A stretch of 64,000 nt of DNA from NCBI RefSeq assembly GCF_016918855.1, contig NZ_JADKYB010000034.1:1-64000 (forward strand), given 5' to 3'. Shown piece after piece: positions 25,971 through 33,634 of this stretch (positions are counted from its first letter, which is position 1; each line of letters begins with the position of its first letter). The notes under the pieces are model-generated. The model worked only from the letters and a program-made list of their open reading frames with translations. It was not told where the DNA came from and did not search any database. Made by a program: the position numbers and the translations under genes. The stretch comes from Actinacidiphila acididurans. GTDB lineage: Bacteria; Actinomycetota; Actinomycetes; Streptomycetales; Streptomycetaceae.

Positions 25971-27008
25971 ATGACGGCCGCATCACCCGCGTCGGCGGCA
26001 CGCCCCGCGGCGACACTTTCCGCCGATGTCGGCGGGACCTGGGTCCGGCTGCGGACCAGCGAGGGCACCGGGCCGGCCGTCCGCCTGCCGTCCCCGAGCC
26101 TGCTCAACCTGCCGGGCCGCTCCGTCGACGAACTCCGCCGCGACATGGTGGAACTGCTCTGCGGCGCCGCCCCGCCCGCCGCGTGCGCGGCGATCTCCTT
26201 CGGAGCGGCCATCGACCACCTCACCGGCACGGTCTACGGGTCCGCCCCGCTGTGGGGCGCGAGCGCCGAGCCGTACGACCTGGCCGCCGCGCTGCGGCAC
26301 AGACGGCCCGACGTGACGTGGATCCTGGTCAACGATGTCACCGCCGCGCTGGCCGACTTCGTCTCCGCACACGCCCGCGACGGCGTCCGCCGGGTCGGAT
26401 ATCTGACCGTGAGCAGTGGGATCGCCATGCGCACCGCCGACCTGACGCGCAGGCAGATCCCGGTCGACGAATGGGGTCTGCAGGGGGAGGTCGGTCACCT
26501 TCCGCTGATGACACGGACCGCGGAGCTGGCCGGTCTGACCTGCGAATGCGGGGAGCGGGATCACCTGGCCTCGGTCGCCTCCGGGCCCGGGATCGCGCGT
26601 GCCGCCGAGCGGCTCGGGATCACCGCCGGAATCACCGGCGGGGAGGAGGACCCGGAGGGGACCTCGGCTCTGATCCGCTGGCTCCCCGGGGCACTCGACG
26701 CCCGCGACCCGAGGGCGCAGCGGCTCCTGTACTGCTGCGTCGAGCCGATCGCCCACCTGATCCGTACCCTGTGGTGCGTCGATCCCCATCTCGACCTCTT
26801 GGGGCTCGGTGGTGGTGTCGTCACCGGTCTCGGCGACCACTACACGAACGAGCTCCGCCGCCAACTCGCCGCGGCCACCTCCTACGCCGATCGGGGCCGC
26901 TCGCAGCGGTGGCTCGACGATCGGCTGGTCTGCTGCGGTCCCGACGAGGTCGACGGGCTGCGCGGGGCCGAGCTGATCGGCCGGTGGGACCTGGGGATAG
27001 CCTCGTGA
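25971..27008 (+). CDS. ROK-type kinase, probable C7-cyclitol kinase
   Basis: The 345-residue protein of glucokinase/ROK fold has ATP-binding DVGGTW at residues 19-24, Asn121-Asp122 (VNDVTAAL) and EVGH at 173-176. The zinc motif is reduced to CECG at 191-194 without the later Cys pair of canonical ROK proteins. ATG 25971 is chosen for its AAGGAGG site; an in-frame GTG at 25929 overlapping the dehydrogenase stop is possible. AcbM of acarbose biosynthesis is a ROK-like 2-epi-5-epi-valiolone 7-kinase, and this gene sits in the equivalent setting. Substrate assignment is inference. Confidence 0.83.
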   Translation: MTAASPASAARPAATLSADVGGTWVRLRTSEGTGPAVRLPSPSLLNLPGRSVDELRRDMVELLCGAAPPAACAAISFGAAIDHLTGTVYGSAPLWGASAEPYDLAAALRHRRPDVTWILVNDVTAALADFVSAHARDGVRRVGYLTVSSGIAMRTADLTRRQIPVDEWGLQGEVGHLPLMTRTAELAGLTCECGERDHLASVASGPGIARAAERLGITAGITGGEEDPEGTSALIRWLPGALDARDPRAQRLLYCCVEPIAHLIRTLWCVDPHLDLLGLGGGVVTGLGDHYTNELRRQLAAATSYADRGRSQRWLDDRLVCCGPDEVDGLRGAELIGRWDLGIAS

Positions 27009-28093
27009 GCCCGGCCTCGCACCGTGCCCTGGTGCGGCGTCCCGCCGACGCCCGGGGCCGCACCCTGGTGGACGTCGTGCGGGTGCCGACGCCCCGGCTC
27101 GGGCCGGGCGATGTCCTGCTGGCGCCGCTGACCGCCGGTATCTGCGGCACGGACTGGCAGATCCTGCGGGGCCTTCGGGACGACGCCAGCCCCGTGCCGG
27201 GGCACGAAGGACTGGCACGGGTGGTCGACCCCGGCGACAGCGATCTGGCGGAGGGTTCGCTGGTCATGGTGAACCCCACGCACCCGGACGATCCGTCCTT
27301 CCTGCTCGGCCACAATCTGCCCGGTCTCTGGGCCGAGCGCACCCGCATCCCCGCCACGGCGGTACGCGCCGGCCTGGTGCTCCCGGTGCCGGAAGCCGCC
27401 GCCCGGCGGCCCTCGGTGGCGGCCTTGGCAGAACCGCTCGCTTCGGTGCTGTACGGCATGCGGATCGGGCTCGGCGTCGCCGAGCCGGCCTCACTGGTCG
27501 TCTGGGGCGACGGGACCGTCGGACGACTGGCCGCCGAGGTCTGGGCGCGCCACCTCCCCGGACTGCACCGCCTGGTCATCGGACACGGAGCCGGAGCGAT
27601 CGGCCCGGACGATCCCGGACTGGGCGATCGGCTGGCGGAACTGCCGGCACCGGTCGCCGCCGTGATCGCCACACCGCGCACGGGAACCAGCCAGGCATTG
27701 GCCACGGTGGACCGCCACGTGGCGGGTCCGCTGCTGGTCGATGTGCACGCCGGGCTCGCCTCGGGGGAGATCCCCCTGGGCTGCGGTGATGTCGACGTGG
27801 CGGCCGTCCGCGCGGCCAACTGCGGAGGGCTGCCCTGGCCACCGGACGTACGAACCCTTCCTCGTCGACAGGGGCCGCTGCTGCTGTACGGCCACCGCGG
27901 CGTGTCCGGTCGGCACCTGCTCGACGCGGTCGGGCTGCTGATCGAGGACGAGCGGGTGGGCGAAGGGCTGCTGACGCATCGGCTCGACCCACCGGCGGCG
28001 GCCGACCTCATCAACACGGTGCTGACCTCGGCGGGACGCCACGTGGACGGCCGCCGGGTGCTGAAGGCCGCGATCCGGTTCGGAGACGGGTGA
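27005..28093 (+). CDS. Zinc-type dehydrogenase, AcbL-like by context
   Basis: The 362-residue MDR protein starts at GTG 27005, overlapping the kinase stop (GTGA). Zinc-site residues are Cys47 (GICGTD) and His67-Glu68 (PGHEG), with Glu in ALAEPLASVLYG. The Rossmann turn is VVWGDGTVGRLAA, and the structural-zinc cysteines are missing. It is a second, divergent MDR enzyme in the cluster. Translational coupling to the kinase and epimerase indicates a shared phosphorylated-cyclitol pathway. Confidence 0.82.
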   Translation: MSPASHRALVRRPADARGRTLVDVVRVPTPRLGPGDVLLAPLTAGICGTDWQILRGLRDDASPVPGHEGLARVVDPGDSDLAEGSLVMVNPTHPDDPSFLLGHNLPGLWAERTRIPATAVRAGLVLPVPEAAARRPSVAALAEPLASVLYGMRIGLGVAEPASLVVWGDGTVGRLAAEVWARHLPGLHRLVIGHGAGAIGPDDPGLGDRLAELPAPVAAVIATPRTGTSQALATVDRHVAGPLLVDVHAGLASGEIPLGCGDVDVAAVRAANCGGLPWPPDVRTLPRRQGPLLLYGHRGVSGRHLLDAVGLLIEDERVGEGLLTHRLDPPAAADLINTVLTSAGRHVDGRRVLKAAIRFGDG

Positions 28094-28869
28094 TGGAAGC
28101 GATATCCGTCGCCGCCCCGCAGTGGCGCATCAGCACCTGTCGTACGGCCGCCGCCCGGGCCGCGCTCGCGGCGGGAGCCGATGTACTGCACCTGGACTTC
28201 GGCGGCGCCCACCGCGGCCGCATGCTCGACCATCCCGCCGAACTCGCCGCGGCCTGGGCCATCACCCAGGACCTGCCCGTCCCGGTGCTGGCGGTGAACC
28301 ACGTCAACGACATCGGGCTGGCTCTCGATTCCGGCCGGGCCAATCCGGCAGCCCTGGACGTCCTCTGGCGCGCCCTGGACTGCGCCCACCGACTGGGCGC
28401 GGAGGTTCTGCACGTTCCGGGATTCCGGCGAAGCCTTCCGAAGGACGATGCCGTCCGGAGCGGTACGGCCGAGGTCCTGCGCATGCTGGGAGACTGGGTC
28501 TCCCGCATGGGCATGGTGGTGGCCTACGAGTCGCCCCTGTCGGGGCGCGACGCCCTGACCGTCGCGGGGGATGTCGGCAATCCGGCGCTGCGGCTGGTGC
28601 TGGACACCGGGAACCTGCTGGACGCCGGGGAATCGCCCGAGGATTTCGCCGACCTCGTCCAAGCCGCGGGGCTGCTCCTTCCGTGCCTGCACATCAAGGA
28701 ACCGCAGGAGGCAACGGCCCTGCGGCGGGGCACCGTTCTGGACGATCTGCCGGCCCTGCTCCGCCGCACGCGGGCGTCCTCACTCCTCGTGGAGAACGAC
28801 TACCGGCAGCAGCCGGCCCTCCTGCGCGAGGACATCCGGCGGGCCCGCGCGGCGGCGGGCAGCCGGTGA
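28093..28869 (+). CDS. TIM-barrel isomerase/epimerase, AcbO-like by context
   Basis: The 258-residue xylose-isomerase-like TIM barrel has strand ends DVLHLDFGGAH, EVLHVPGF, MVVAYESP, LVLDTGNLLDAG, LHIKEP and LLVENDYR, providing the Glu/Asp/His metal ligands. ATG 28093 overlaps the previous stop by 1 nt (TGATG); an in-frame GTG at 28090 is equally possible. It may epimerise the cyclitol phosphate at C2, as AcbO does in acarbose biosynthesis. It is not a close relative of the two catabolic TIM enzymes at 3328 and 9268. Confidence 0.8.
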   Translation: MEAISVAAPQWRISTCRTAAARAALAAGADVLHLDFGGAHRGRMLDHPAELAAAWAITQDLPVPVLAVNHVNDIGLALDSGRANPAALDVLWRALDCAHRLGAEVLHVPGFRRSLPKDDAVRSGTAEVLRMLGDWVSRMGMVVAYESPLSGRDALTVAGDVGNPALRLVLDTGNLLDAGESPEDFADLVQAAGLLLPCLHIKEPQEATALRRGTVLDDLPALLRRTRASSLLVENDYRQQPALLREDIRRARAAAGSR

Positions 28870-28892
28870 GCGCCTGAAGGCTGTTGCCGACA

Positions 28893-28906
28893 GCCCGGCG
28901 CCGGGC
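28893..28906. terminator. GC-rich palindrome after the cyclitol cluster
   Basis: GCCCGGCGCCGGGC is a perfect 14-bp palindrome 24 bp after the last cluster gene. It has no loop bases of its own, so it is only a weak candidate for the cluster terminator. Confidence 0.3.
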
Positions 28907-28971
28907 GGTGAGGGTGTGTGTCCGCCGCGACCGGGAAACGCTGATCGGCTTATTGGGGGTCAGGTCCGCTG

Positions 28972-28998
28972 TGAGATGATTCCTGTTCTGTCATCTCA
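28972..28998. promoter_or_regulatory. Inverted-repeat operator upstream of the ImmA/IrrE-like gene
   Basis: TGAGATGA and TCATCTCA form perfect 8-bp arms around an 11-bp centre, extendable outward by two more pairs past one mismatch. The element ends 15 bp before GTG 29014, so a bound repressor would block expression. The XRE protein at 20715 is an obvious candidate, but no copy was noticed in its own upstream gap. Confidence 0.5.
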
Positions 28999-29013
28999 GA
29001 GAGGGGGCTGAAG

Positions 29014-29631
29014 GTGGATGCTGCGTCATATCAGGGAGGAAGCTGTGCGGTCGGCACCCGGAGCCACGGGAGCGAGGGGAAGGGTGCGGCGTTGCCGTCC
29101 GACGTGTCCGGCGGGCGCTTTCGGAATGCACTGAAACGCACCACCACAAGGGTGCGCGGTTCTCGTCTGCGTGATGCCCGGCTGCGTGCCCACAGTCGTC
29201 ATTTATTACGGCGACTCGAACCGCCTTTCCCTTTCAGTGTGACGACACTCTGCGAACAGCTCGGGGAACTGCGCGGCAGCCCGGTCCGGCTGCTTCCGTG
29301 GGAGCTGCCCGCCGACGGACCCTTCGGGATGCTGATCTCGCGTGACAACGAGGACGTCATCATCTATCAGGCGAACACGACCAAGGCCCACCAGGCCCAC
29401 ATCATCCTGCACGAGATCGGCCACCTGATCTCGTACGACCTCGCCGGCGAACGCCCGGCAGCGCTGTCCCTGCGGACCTGCTACTCCCCCGCCGAGGAGC
29501 GTGACGCCGAGGTGGTCGCCTCCACGATCATGCGCGTCGCGCTGACCGTGGGGCGCCGGGCCCAACGCGACGGCCTCGAGCAGCCCTGGCGTTCCTCGGT
29601 CTACAACAGCATTGTTTTCGATGGGGGATGA
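29014..29631 (+). CDS. ImmA/IrrE-like zinc metallopeptidase
   Basis: The 205-residue protein has the zinc-protease motif HEIGH at residues 133-137 and an EERDAEVVAS segment at 161-170 likely to give the third ligand. The N-terminal 60 residues are basic and unconserved. The GTG start follows GAGGGGG. ImmA/IrrE peptidases cleave XRE-type repressors. An XRE regulator lies at 20715, separated by the cyclitol cluster, and a MAB_1171c-like gene overlaps the 3' end. This trio is common in streptomycetes. Confidence 0.85.
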   Translation: MDAASYQGGSCAVGTRSHGSEGKGAALPSDVSGGRFRNALKRTTTRVRGSRLRDARLRAHSRHLLRRLEPPFPFSVTTLCEQLGELRGSPVRLLPWELPADGPFGMLISRDNEDVIIYQANTTKAHQAHIILHEIGHLISYDLAGERPAALSLRTCYSPAEERDAEVVASTIMRVALTVGRRAQRDGLEQPWRSSVYNSIVFDGG

Positions 29632-30787
29632 TATCACCGCGGTCACGTGGTTCGCCATTGCCGCCACCCTGCTCGGTGCCTCATGGACTGTTCCCGCACT
29701 GGTCCGCCGAGGCTTTCGGGATTCGATGCGCCTGCATTTGTTCGCCGCACTCTCCCTGATGGGAATCGGAAACTTCCTGAACCTCCCGCCGGTTTCCGGC
29801 GCCGTCGATGCACACGCCTTCATAGGGTGCGCCAAACTGGCGTACAACCTGAGCATCCTGGTGAGTCTGTGCCTGATGACCGCCTTCCTGCGCGAGCGTC
29901 CACTGGACTCCTGGTCGGCGCTGCGCGCCTGGGAGGCATGGCTGTGCGCCGTCTGTCTGGCGGGAATGTTCACCGCGACGGCGCTGATGCCGCCTCACCT
30001 GCGCAACAACACGCTCAATTCGGGACACCTGGGTGATCCGCGCGTCGTCGCGTTCTACAACATCGGCAACGTCTACCTGCTCGCCGGCTACTCCACCTGC
30101 ACCCTGCTGGCCTGGAGGATCGCGAGAAGAGGGCGCCCGCTGCTGCGCAGGGTGTCGCTGACCCCCCTGTCCGGCGGTCTGGCGGTTCTCGCGGCCAGCA
30201 GCGCCTTCCGATTCTTGTGGGTCGACGTTCCCGCGCTGCGGGCGGGGCAGTCCTTCACCTACAACCACGACTTCGTACTGGCGCTCTCCGGAACGGCCGC
30301 CGTGGCAATCGGGACGAGTCTGCCGTGCCTGGTCAGCCTGGCACAGGTCGCGTCGGAGAACCGGGACCACCGGGCCAGGTTCGAAGATCTGGGCGAGTTG
30401 TGGACACGCCTGGTGGCCGCCTATCCCGAACTCGTTCTCGACTGCCGCCCCGAAGGGCCCCGCCGGTTCCCCCCGACACTCAACCACGCTCCCGCCGTCT
30501 ACCGCCGCTACGTCGAATGCCGCGACGGACTGACCCGATTGAGCCCCTACCTGCGGCTCGCCTCCGCGCAATTGCCGGCCGAGGCGTCGCCGGGCGAGCC
30601 GCACACCGCCGCCCGGCTGATCGATCGCGCGCTGAGCCTGTACGGCGATCCATGTCTGCGCGGGGAGTCGTCGAAGGCACCGCCCTGCCCGGTACTCGTG
30701 GCCCGGGACGTCTCGGACTCCTACGACGACGATGTTCTCTTCCTGGCGGCGGTCTCCTCCGAACTGCAAGCGCTCCGGGCGACGTAG
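29621..30787 (+). CDS. MAB_1171c-like putative membrane transporter
   Basis: The 388-residue protein has about seven N-terminal hydrophobic segments in the first 230 residues (ITAVTWFAIAATLLGASW first), then a soluble C-terminal region with WTRLVAAYPEL and YRRYVECRDGL. This matches the actinobacterial MAB_1171c-like family found next to XRE and ImmA genes; function unproven. ATG 29621 lies inside the end of the peptidase gene and has no clear ribosome binding site, so translation is probably coupled. A TTG at 29612 is an alternative. Confidence 0.75.
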   Translation: MGDDITAVTWFAIAATLLGASWTVPALVRRGFRDSMRLHLFAALSLMGIGNFLNLPPVSGAVDAHAFIGCAKLAYNLSILVSLCLMTAFLRERPLDSWSALRAWEAWLCAVCLAGMFTATALMPPHLRNNTLNSGHLGDPRVVAFYNIGNVYLLAGYSTCTLLAWRIARRGRPLLRRVSLTPLSGGLAVLAASSAFRFLWVDVPALRAGQSFTYNHDFVLALSGTAAVAIGTSLPCLVSLAQVASENRDHRARFEDLGELWTRLVAAYPELVLDCRPEGPRRFPPTLNHAPAVYRRYVECRDGLTRLSPYLRLASAQLPAEASPGEPHTAARLIDRALSLYGDPCLRGESSKAPPCPVLVARDVSDSYDDDVLFLAAVSSELQALRAT

Positions 30788-30803
30788 ATTCCCGGGCGGA
30801 GGG

Positions 30804-30932
30804 TCAGCGGGGGACGAGGTGGAAGGAGTACGGCGCGGTGCGGCGCTGGTCGTTCCACACCTCGATCAGGTACCGCTTGCCCGGCTCCGTCTTGAGCGGA
30901 CCGACGTCCCAGCAGGTCCGGTACGGGGTCAT
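30804..30932 (-). CDS. Small 42-residue ORF coupled to the SRAP gene
   Basis: ATG 30932 overlaps the stop of the SRAP gene (TGATG). The product has regular sequence such as PGKRYLIEVWND and TAPYSFHLVP, resembling the end of a beta-sandwich domain, so it may be the surviving 3' end of a larger gene rather than a real small protein. I do not recognise a family. Confidence 0.35.
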   Translation of the reverse strand: MTPYRTCWDVGPLKTEPGKRYLIEVWNDQRRTAPYSFHLVPR

Positions 30933-31696
30933 CAGTTGGTGAAGTGGGGTGGGCCGGGCTCGTCGAGGTCGATCTCGGTGAGCAGGTCGGGGCTGTCGGT
31001 GCCGGGTTTGTTGACGGCGATGGAGACCGGGCGTGCGCCCAGGGGGCGGGCTGCCGGGTCGGCCAGCAGGGCACGGATTTCTTCGGGTTCCTGGAGGGAG
31101 GGGTCGAGCCAGGCGTCGATGTCGCGGGGTGCGATGGTCAGGGGCATGCGCGGGTGGACGCGGCCGGCGGCGTCGGTGGCCTCGGTGGTGATGATCGTGC
31201 ACGTGGTCCACGAGGCGCCCGGTTCGCCGTCGTCCCCCGCGGTGGGGTCGCGCCAGAACTCGTACAGCCCCGCGAACGCCATCACGCCCTGGTCGTCGGG
31301 ATGGATGAAGTAGGGCTGCTTGTAGGCCCTGCGGCCTTCCCGGGCCGGCATCGCCGCCCACTCGTAGAAGCCGTCGGCCGGCAGCAGGCACCGCCGCCGG
31401 GCGAACGCGCGCCGGTAGGCCGGCCTCTGGTCGACGGTCTCGGCCCGGGCGTTGATCATCCGCGAACCGACCGACAGGTCCTTCGCCCAGGAGGGCACCA
31501 GCCCCCAGCGGGCCGCCCGCAGATCGCGCCGCACCTCGCCGCTCGTCCGGTCCGCGCGCTCCATCACGGCCCACACGTCCTGCGTCGGCGCGACGTTCCA
31601 GCTCGGCGGCAGCACCTGCTCGGCCGGCGGCGGCCCGGCGCGGAACAGCGACGTCAGATCCTCGGGCCGGCGGGTGGACACGTAACGACCGCACAT
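30932..31696 (-). CDS. SRAP/YedK-type abasic-site processing protein
   Basis: The 254-residue member of the SOS-response-associated peptidase family (YedK/HMCES) forms a thiazolidine link with abasic sites in single-stranded DNA through Cys2. The start at ATG 31696 is fixed by MCGRYVS, which puts the catalytic Cys at position 2 after Met removal. Further signatures are NARAET, CLLPADGFYEW and HPRMPLTI. An upstream in-frame start would hide Cys2 and is rejected. Confidence 0.93.
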   Translation of the reverse strand: MCGRYVSTRRPEDLTSLFRAGPPPAEQVLPPSWNVAPTQDVWAVMERADRTSGEVRRDLRAARWGLVPSWAKDLSVGSRMINARAETVDQRPAYRRAFARRRCLLPADGFYEWAAMPAREGRRAYKQPYFIHPDDQGVMAFAGLYEFWRDPTAGDDGEPGASWTTCTIITTEATDAAGRVHPRMPLTIAPRDIDAWLDPSLQEPEEIRALLADPAARPLGARPVSIAVNKPGTDSPDLLTEIDLDEPGPPHFTN

Positions 31697-31798
31697 GCCG
31701 CCAGCCTGCCACGACCAGGCCGGCGAGGACGCACACACCACCGGGTGGCCGCCGGCCCGGGCCCCGGCCCGGATCGCCCGAGACGGTGTGGCCGGTTT

Positions 31799-32515
31799 TC
31801 AGCGGGTGCGGCGCGTGGCGTCGCTGTCGTGGCGGAGGCGGTCGGTGTGGTGGGTGAGGTCGTTGATCCGGGCGGCGAGTTCGGGGTGGTCGCCGCGCAG
31901 GTGCGGCTCGGTTTCGGCGAGGGGGGCGAGCAGTGCGGCGGCGTCGTTGTCCGCCAAGGCGTGGGCGAGTCGGCGCAAGGGGGCCCGGGCGGTGTCCTGG
32001 AGATCGGGCAGGGCGGTGACCTGGCCCGCGAGCTGACGCAGTTCGCCGGCGTTGTACCGGGCCCAGACGACGACGGCGCGGTCGGCGGCGCGGCGGTCGC
32101 GGGTGGCCTGCACCCGCTGTTCGCCGGTGCTGTCGGCCGCCCCGGGGCGGAGTCTGAGGTAGCGGCGTTCGGCGGCCTGGCGGCTGGCCACGCCCAGCGG
32201 CTCGGCCAGATCGGCCCAGCTCGCGCCGGCCGCGCGGGCCGCCTCGATCAGTCCCGGCTCCCACCGGGCGAGCTCGTGCCGTACCTGGCGGAGCAGAAGC
32301 AGCAGGGACAGCGCCTGATCAGGGCCGGGCACGACGGCGCCGGAGGGCCCGTCGGCCGCGGCGGTACCGGCGGCACGCACCGCGTCGTCGATGGCGCGCA
32401 GGGCCGCCTCGGCGGCGAGAACGGACGCCGGGGCCAGGTGCCGGGACTGCTCGTCGGCCGATGTCACAGAAGCCCGCCTCGTCACCGCTTCGACGACTTT
32501 TGGTTTGTCATCCAT
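31799..32515 (-). CDS. rheA: RheA-like thermosensory repressor of hsp18
   Basis: The 238-residue protein is divergent from hsp18 and of the size known for RheA of Streptomyces albus (about 231 residues), the repressor that senses temperature directly. A helix-turn-helix-like segment is GASWADLAEPLGVASRQAAERRYL; the rest is Ala/Arg/Leu-rich and helical. The perfect RheA-type operator at 32506-32524 covers its start codon. Assignment rests on gene order, size and operator rather than alignment. Confidence 0.8.
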   Translation of the reverse strand: MDDKPKVVEAVTRRASVTSADEQSRHLAPASVLAAEAALRAIDDAVRAAGTAAADGPSGAVVPGPDQALSLLLLLRQVRHELARWEPGLIEAARAAGASWADLAEPLGVASRQAAERRYLRLRPGAADSTGEQRVQATRDRRAADRAVVVWARYNAGELRQLAGQVTALPDLQDTARAPLRRLAHALADNDAAALLAPLAETEPHLRGDHPELAARINDLTHHTDRLRHDSDATRRTR

Positions 32516-32524
32516 GCGATGACA
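32506..32524. promoter_or_regulatory. RheA operator TGTCATC-N5-GATGACA
   Basis: The perfect 7-5-7 inverted repeat matches the published RheA operator of the S. albus hsp18 system. Here the 5-bp spacer (CATGC) contains the complement of the rheA ATG (32513-32515), so a bound repressor would sit on its own start codon. The hsp18 start lies 69 bp to the right. Confidence 0.85.
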
Positions 32525-32592
32525 TGGTACACAGGAAGCAGGTTCAGCGCATTGGCAGCACTCACTGCCCGTCTTCCTGGAGGTGTTTCCCG

Positions 32593-33027
32593 ATGTTGAT
32601 GCGCACCGATCCGTTCCGCGAGCTCGACCGGCTCGCCCAGCAGGTCCTCGGCGCAACCGGCACCTGGTCGCGGCCGTCCACGATGCCGATGGACGCCTAC
32701 CGCGATGGCGATGTGTACGTGATCGCCCTGGACATCCCCGGAGTGAGCACCGACGCCATCGACATCGACGTCGAGCGGAACATGCTGACGGTCAAGGCCG
32801 AGCGCCGCCCGACGGCCAAGGACGACAACGTCCAGATGGAGCTGTCCGAGCGCCCGCTGGGAGTCTTCTCCCGCCAGTTGATGCTCGCCGACACCCTCGA
32901 CGCCGAGCGCATCGAGGCCGACTACGAGGCAGGGGTGCTGACCCTGCGCATCCCGATCGCGGAGCGCGCGAAGCCTCGCAAGATCACCATCGGCGGATCC
33001 TCGGAGCGCAGGCAGATCAGCGGCTGA
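32593..33027 (+). CDS. hsp18: Small heat-shock protein Hsp18 (Hsp20/alpha-crystallin family)
   Basis: The 144-residue chaperone has an N-terminal DPFRELDRLAQQVLG and an alpha-crystallin domain from about residue 35 (MDAYRDGDVYVIALDIPGV) to 135, with the conserved YEAGVLTLRIP near the end. GGAGG precedes ATG 32593. It holds unfolding proteins during heat stress in the cytoplasm and is regulated by the adjacent operator. Confidence 0.93.
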   Translation: MLMRTDPFRELDRLAQQVLGATGTWSRPSTMPMDAYRDGDVYVIALDIPGVSTDAIDIDVERNMLTVKAERRPTAKDDNVQMELSERPLGVFSRQLMLADTLDAERIEADYEAGVLTLRIPIAERAKPRKITIGGSSERRQISG

Positions 33028-33069
33028 TCCGACTGATCCGACGGTCCGCTTCGGCCCGCAGCAACGGCA

Positions 33070-33103
33070 GCGGGCGGGCACGCCCATCGGCGTACCCGCC
33101 CGC
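33070..33103 (+). terminator. Hairpin terminator after hsp18
   Basis: Arms GCGGGCGGG and CCCGCCCGC (33070-33078, 33095-33103) enclose a further ACGCC/GGCGT stem with a CATC loop, 42 bp after the hsp18 stop. No T-run is present. It overlaps the region just upstream of the DUF2267 gene. Confidence 0.65.
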
Positions 33104-33121
33104 CCGAAGGGGGTGACCATC

Positions 33122-33517
33122 GTGGCCATTCGTGCGGAGGACTTCCTGGAGCGCATCCGGGAACGCGGCCAGTACGACACCCGGCATGAAGCCGAACGTG
33201 CCGCCCGCGTCGTGCTCGCCCTTCTCGGCGCGCACCTGTTCGGCGAGGAGCGGTCCACGCTCGCCGCCCGGCTGCCGGAAACCTTCGCCCTGATTCTGCT
33301 CAACCCTCTGCCCGCGGCCGAACCACTGAGTCCCGAACGGTTCGTCCGCGCCACCGCGGCCTGGATCGAAGGAGCCACGGAGCAGACGGCCACCTGGGAC
33401 ATCGGGGCGGTCCTCAGCGTCGTGGCCGAGTCCGCCGGCGATGACCTCACCCGGCGGCTGCTGCTCCAGCTCCCCGTGGGCTACGACCTTCTTTTCGGCC
33501 GCCCACAGCCGGTCTGA
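33122..33517 (+). CDS. DUF2267 protein (1)
   Basis: The 131-residue helical protein of the DUF2267 family has AEDFLERIRERGQYDT, ARVVLALLGAHLFGEERSTLAARLPE and a C-terminal LPVGYDLLFGRP. These proteins often accompany small heat-shock and redox-stress genes; biochemical function unknown. GTG 33122 has AAGGGGG 8 nt upstream; GTG 33113 is an alternative. It is a divergent duplicate of the gene at 33635. Confidence 0.8.
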   Translation: MAIRAEDFLERIRERGQYDTRHEAERAARVVLALLGAHLFGEERSTLAARLPETFALILLNPLPAAEPLSPERFVRATAAWIEGATEQTATWDIGAVLSVVAESAGDDLTRRLLLQLPVGYDLLFGRPQPV

Positions 33518-33634
33518 CCAGGGCCGCACCGAACACCACCCGGTCCACACCCGGCCTGTCGTCCACCGTCTCGCCGCGCCCGGCGCGGGCGGTGGACGCC
33601 GGGCCCTGTCCATACGAAAGGCACACCACCGGCC

